Shown here piece after piece: positions 62,479 through 64,000 of a DNA stretch of 64,000 nucleotides. Both the position numbers and the translations under genes were made by a program. Location: contig CM028917.1 in NCBI GenBank assembly GCA_016801845.1, forward strand, positions 3,900,501-3,964,500, in the 5' to 3' direction. Position 1 is the stretch's first letter; each line of letters opens with the position of its first letter. The DNA is from Polydactylus sextarius (taxonomy: Eukaryota > Chordata > Actinopteri > Polynemidae). Under the pieces are notes generated by a model, which worked only from the letters and a program-made list of their open reading frames with translations, ran no database searches and was not told the origin of the DNA.

Positions 62479-62484
62479 AATAAA
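62479..62484 (+). terminator. rab11fip4: distal poly(A) signal of rab11fip4
   Basis: AATAAA followed about 30 bases later by a GT-rich stretch (GTTGGTCCTGGTGTTTTGTTGTG), the expected downstream element. Confidence 0.6.
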
Positions 62485-62500
62485 GTTCACTTGCTTTGGC

Positions 62501-63300
62501 ATGACAACGTTGGTCCTGGTGTTTTGTTGTGTCTGGTGATTTCTTCTTCTTTAACATAAATATATACTTCTCATACATAATATATATTGTGGAATTTTAA
62601 CTCTGTGAAACAAGTTACATTCATTTGAATACACAATCTAATCAGACTTTATCACGGATCGTGTGACCGCAGCAGCATGTAAATGTTAGCATCCATCTCT
62701 CAGACAGGTTTTTATTTTAATTTTTTTTTATTGAGGAGCTGATGTCACTAATATAAGACTTTTACTTATGACACTCCTAACCATGTTTTATAACACAACG
62801 TTTGTTTTAACAGAACTTTTCCTTAATTATAGAAGTTCAGTGAACAGTTGAGGTCCCCAGCTGGAGAGAGGACGTCACTGCAGAGATGTTTTCATCTGAT
62901 AAATCGGCACTTTTCAACAGTATTGAGGAGGAAACATCTGGAATTACAAATAATAAGCAATAAAATAGTTTTTAATACAGTTTTTACAAAACAAAATGCC
63001 TCACATGTAACAATATTTTAGTGATCTGTGTCCTAAATTGTTTCCAATGAACTCTAGATGAGAACAGCACAAGAACTTAACACTCAAAGGTCTTGTTTTG
63101 TTCTAGACTGGACTGAATAAACAGCAGAAAAGTCTGAACCTTTAAACCAGTATCAACAGACATGATGGGCCTTTTATGAAGGTGTAAAAAAAAAAAAAGG
63201 ATTGAAATAAAAATCGTATTCTAAAGAAGGAAGAGGGGAATCAACACAGGCTATAAAACTTTATTATGGTTCATAGTCATAATAAGGAATGTGTCCCTGT
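62501..63300. other. intergenic spacer right of rab11fip4
   Basis: AT-rich, with no gene or intact element recognised. Confidence 0.5.
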
Positions 63301-63304
63301 ATGA

Positions 63305-63520
63305 TTCAATTTAATTTACTTTATTGTCCCTGTGGGGAAATTTGTTTTGGAAGTGATGCATTTCATAACTAATGTAAACAGGACAGAAACATGCATGCAC
63401 ATAAAATACATAATAATATAATATGTATTACAATAATACCATACAAAATACAAATAAATACATAAATACACACATATACGTACATAAGAAAATATGCACA
63501 CAAACACATGCATATTCCAA
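63305..63520. repeat. LINE-tail-like interspersed repeat with ATACA-rich end
   Basis: TTTATTGTCCCTGTGGGGAA followed by ATTTGTTTTGGAAG is a pattern seen at 3' ends of fish non-LTR elements. It is followed by ATAC/ACATA low-complexity DNA. Confidence 0.45.
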
Positions 63521-63685
63521 ATATTTCTCACACACATAGCAAATGAATACATAAGTGTCTCATTATTACATATTTATTATATATGTTATGTCACTGATGT
63601 AAGAACTGAGTATACTTTGAACTTATATGTCGACAAATTATATGTTAAAAATCTCTTCTCTGGCCTGTGATGTAAAATCGGTCCA

Positions 63686-64000
63686 GTGTAGTTACACTCC
63701 AGTCCGACAGGCGGCGGTAGTGCCCCGCGTGCTTCTTTATGTCCACCACCAAAATGCTCATTTCACAGAAGAAATATTTTTCTTTTCGGAAGAAGACCCC
63801 GACAAAGCGGCCCTATTTCTTTTCAGCAAGAAAAAGTCGAAGAATCCGAAAACCGACGATGTACGCCAGAACAAACACCGGCAGCACACACGGAGACTTT
63901 CAGGATAGAAACGGAGTAAATTATGTGACATCGACAGAGTCCTTCGGTCACTGCTCTCAATTGTTCTGGAAAAAGGATCCCAACGACTCCGGAGTAAGAA
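63686..64000 (+). promoter_or_regulatory. possible promoter or first exon of an unseen gene
   Basis: GC content rises sharply from about 63690, with CGACAGGCGGCGGTAGTGCC, then an AGAAGAA-rich stretch. An open frame from 63627 runs to 63908 (93 codons, Lys-rich end) and resembles no family I recognise. It could be a leader exon or a diverged short repeat. Confidence 0.3.

Larger units (their letters stand above)
60149..62500 (+). other. rab11fip4: rab11fip4 3' UTR (inferred extent)
   Basis: No new gene follows the stop until the clear AATAAA at 62479-62484. Earlier candidate signals occur near 60870 (ATTAAA) and 61510 (AATAAA), so alternative ends are likely. It contains CA repeats near 60779-60800 and at 62147-62187. 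Confidence 0.55.

Overview
The window is vertebrate nuclear DNA, almost certainly from a teleost fish. Seven multi-exon, GT-AG-spliced genes could be rebuilt exon by exon, and all code for proteins close to human orthologues. Introns are short to moderate. (CA)n, (TA)n and trinucleotide repeats are frequent, and the mobile elements are teleost-style tRNA-derived SINEs, hAT ends and L2-like LINE scraps. Gene identities rest on recognising the spliced proteins; species and teleost a/b paralogue could not be settled.

Layout. 1-3.8 kb, minus: dus1l (tRNA dihydrouridine synthase), whose last coding part lies off the left edge. 5.5-11.4 kb, minus: slc16a3 (lactate transporter MCT4), with a non-coding first exon near 11.2 kb. 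13.9-29.2 kb, minus: csnk1d (casein kinase 1 delta), with a long 3' UTR and two large introns. 30.7-37.0 kb, plus: engase (cytosolic endo-beta-N-acetylglucosaminidase). 37.2-43.1 kb, minus: scpep1 (serine carboxypeptidase). 43.8-49.4 kb, plus: coil (coilin). 50.0-62.5 kb, plus: rab11fip4 (Rab11 effector), with a roughly 2.3 kb 3' UTR. The last 1.5 kb holds repeats and possibly the promoter of another gene.

Context. Two gene pairs are head to head (csnk1d/engase and scpep1/coil) and probably share promoter regions; engase and scpep1 converge. The genes are not an operon and have unrelated jobs: tRNA modification, lactate export, signalling and clock kinase, glycan turnover, lysosomal proteolysis, Cajal body scaffold, and endosome recycling. 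In human, as I recall, the orthologues are all on chromosome 17 but in separate blocks (17q25, 17q22, 17q11), and FASN and CCDC57 lie between DUS1L and SLC16A3. Here neither is present between them.

No prokaryotic system, CRISPR array or clearly novel multi-gene system is visible. The points most worth checking are structural: perfect or near-perfect inverted repeats in rab11fip4 introns, a UG-repeat beside a weak engase splice acceptor, a poly-alanine upstream reading frame in the rab11fip4 leader, a lysine/glutamate-rich MCT4 tail, and candidate CTCF, hypoxia and RFX sites.
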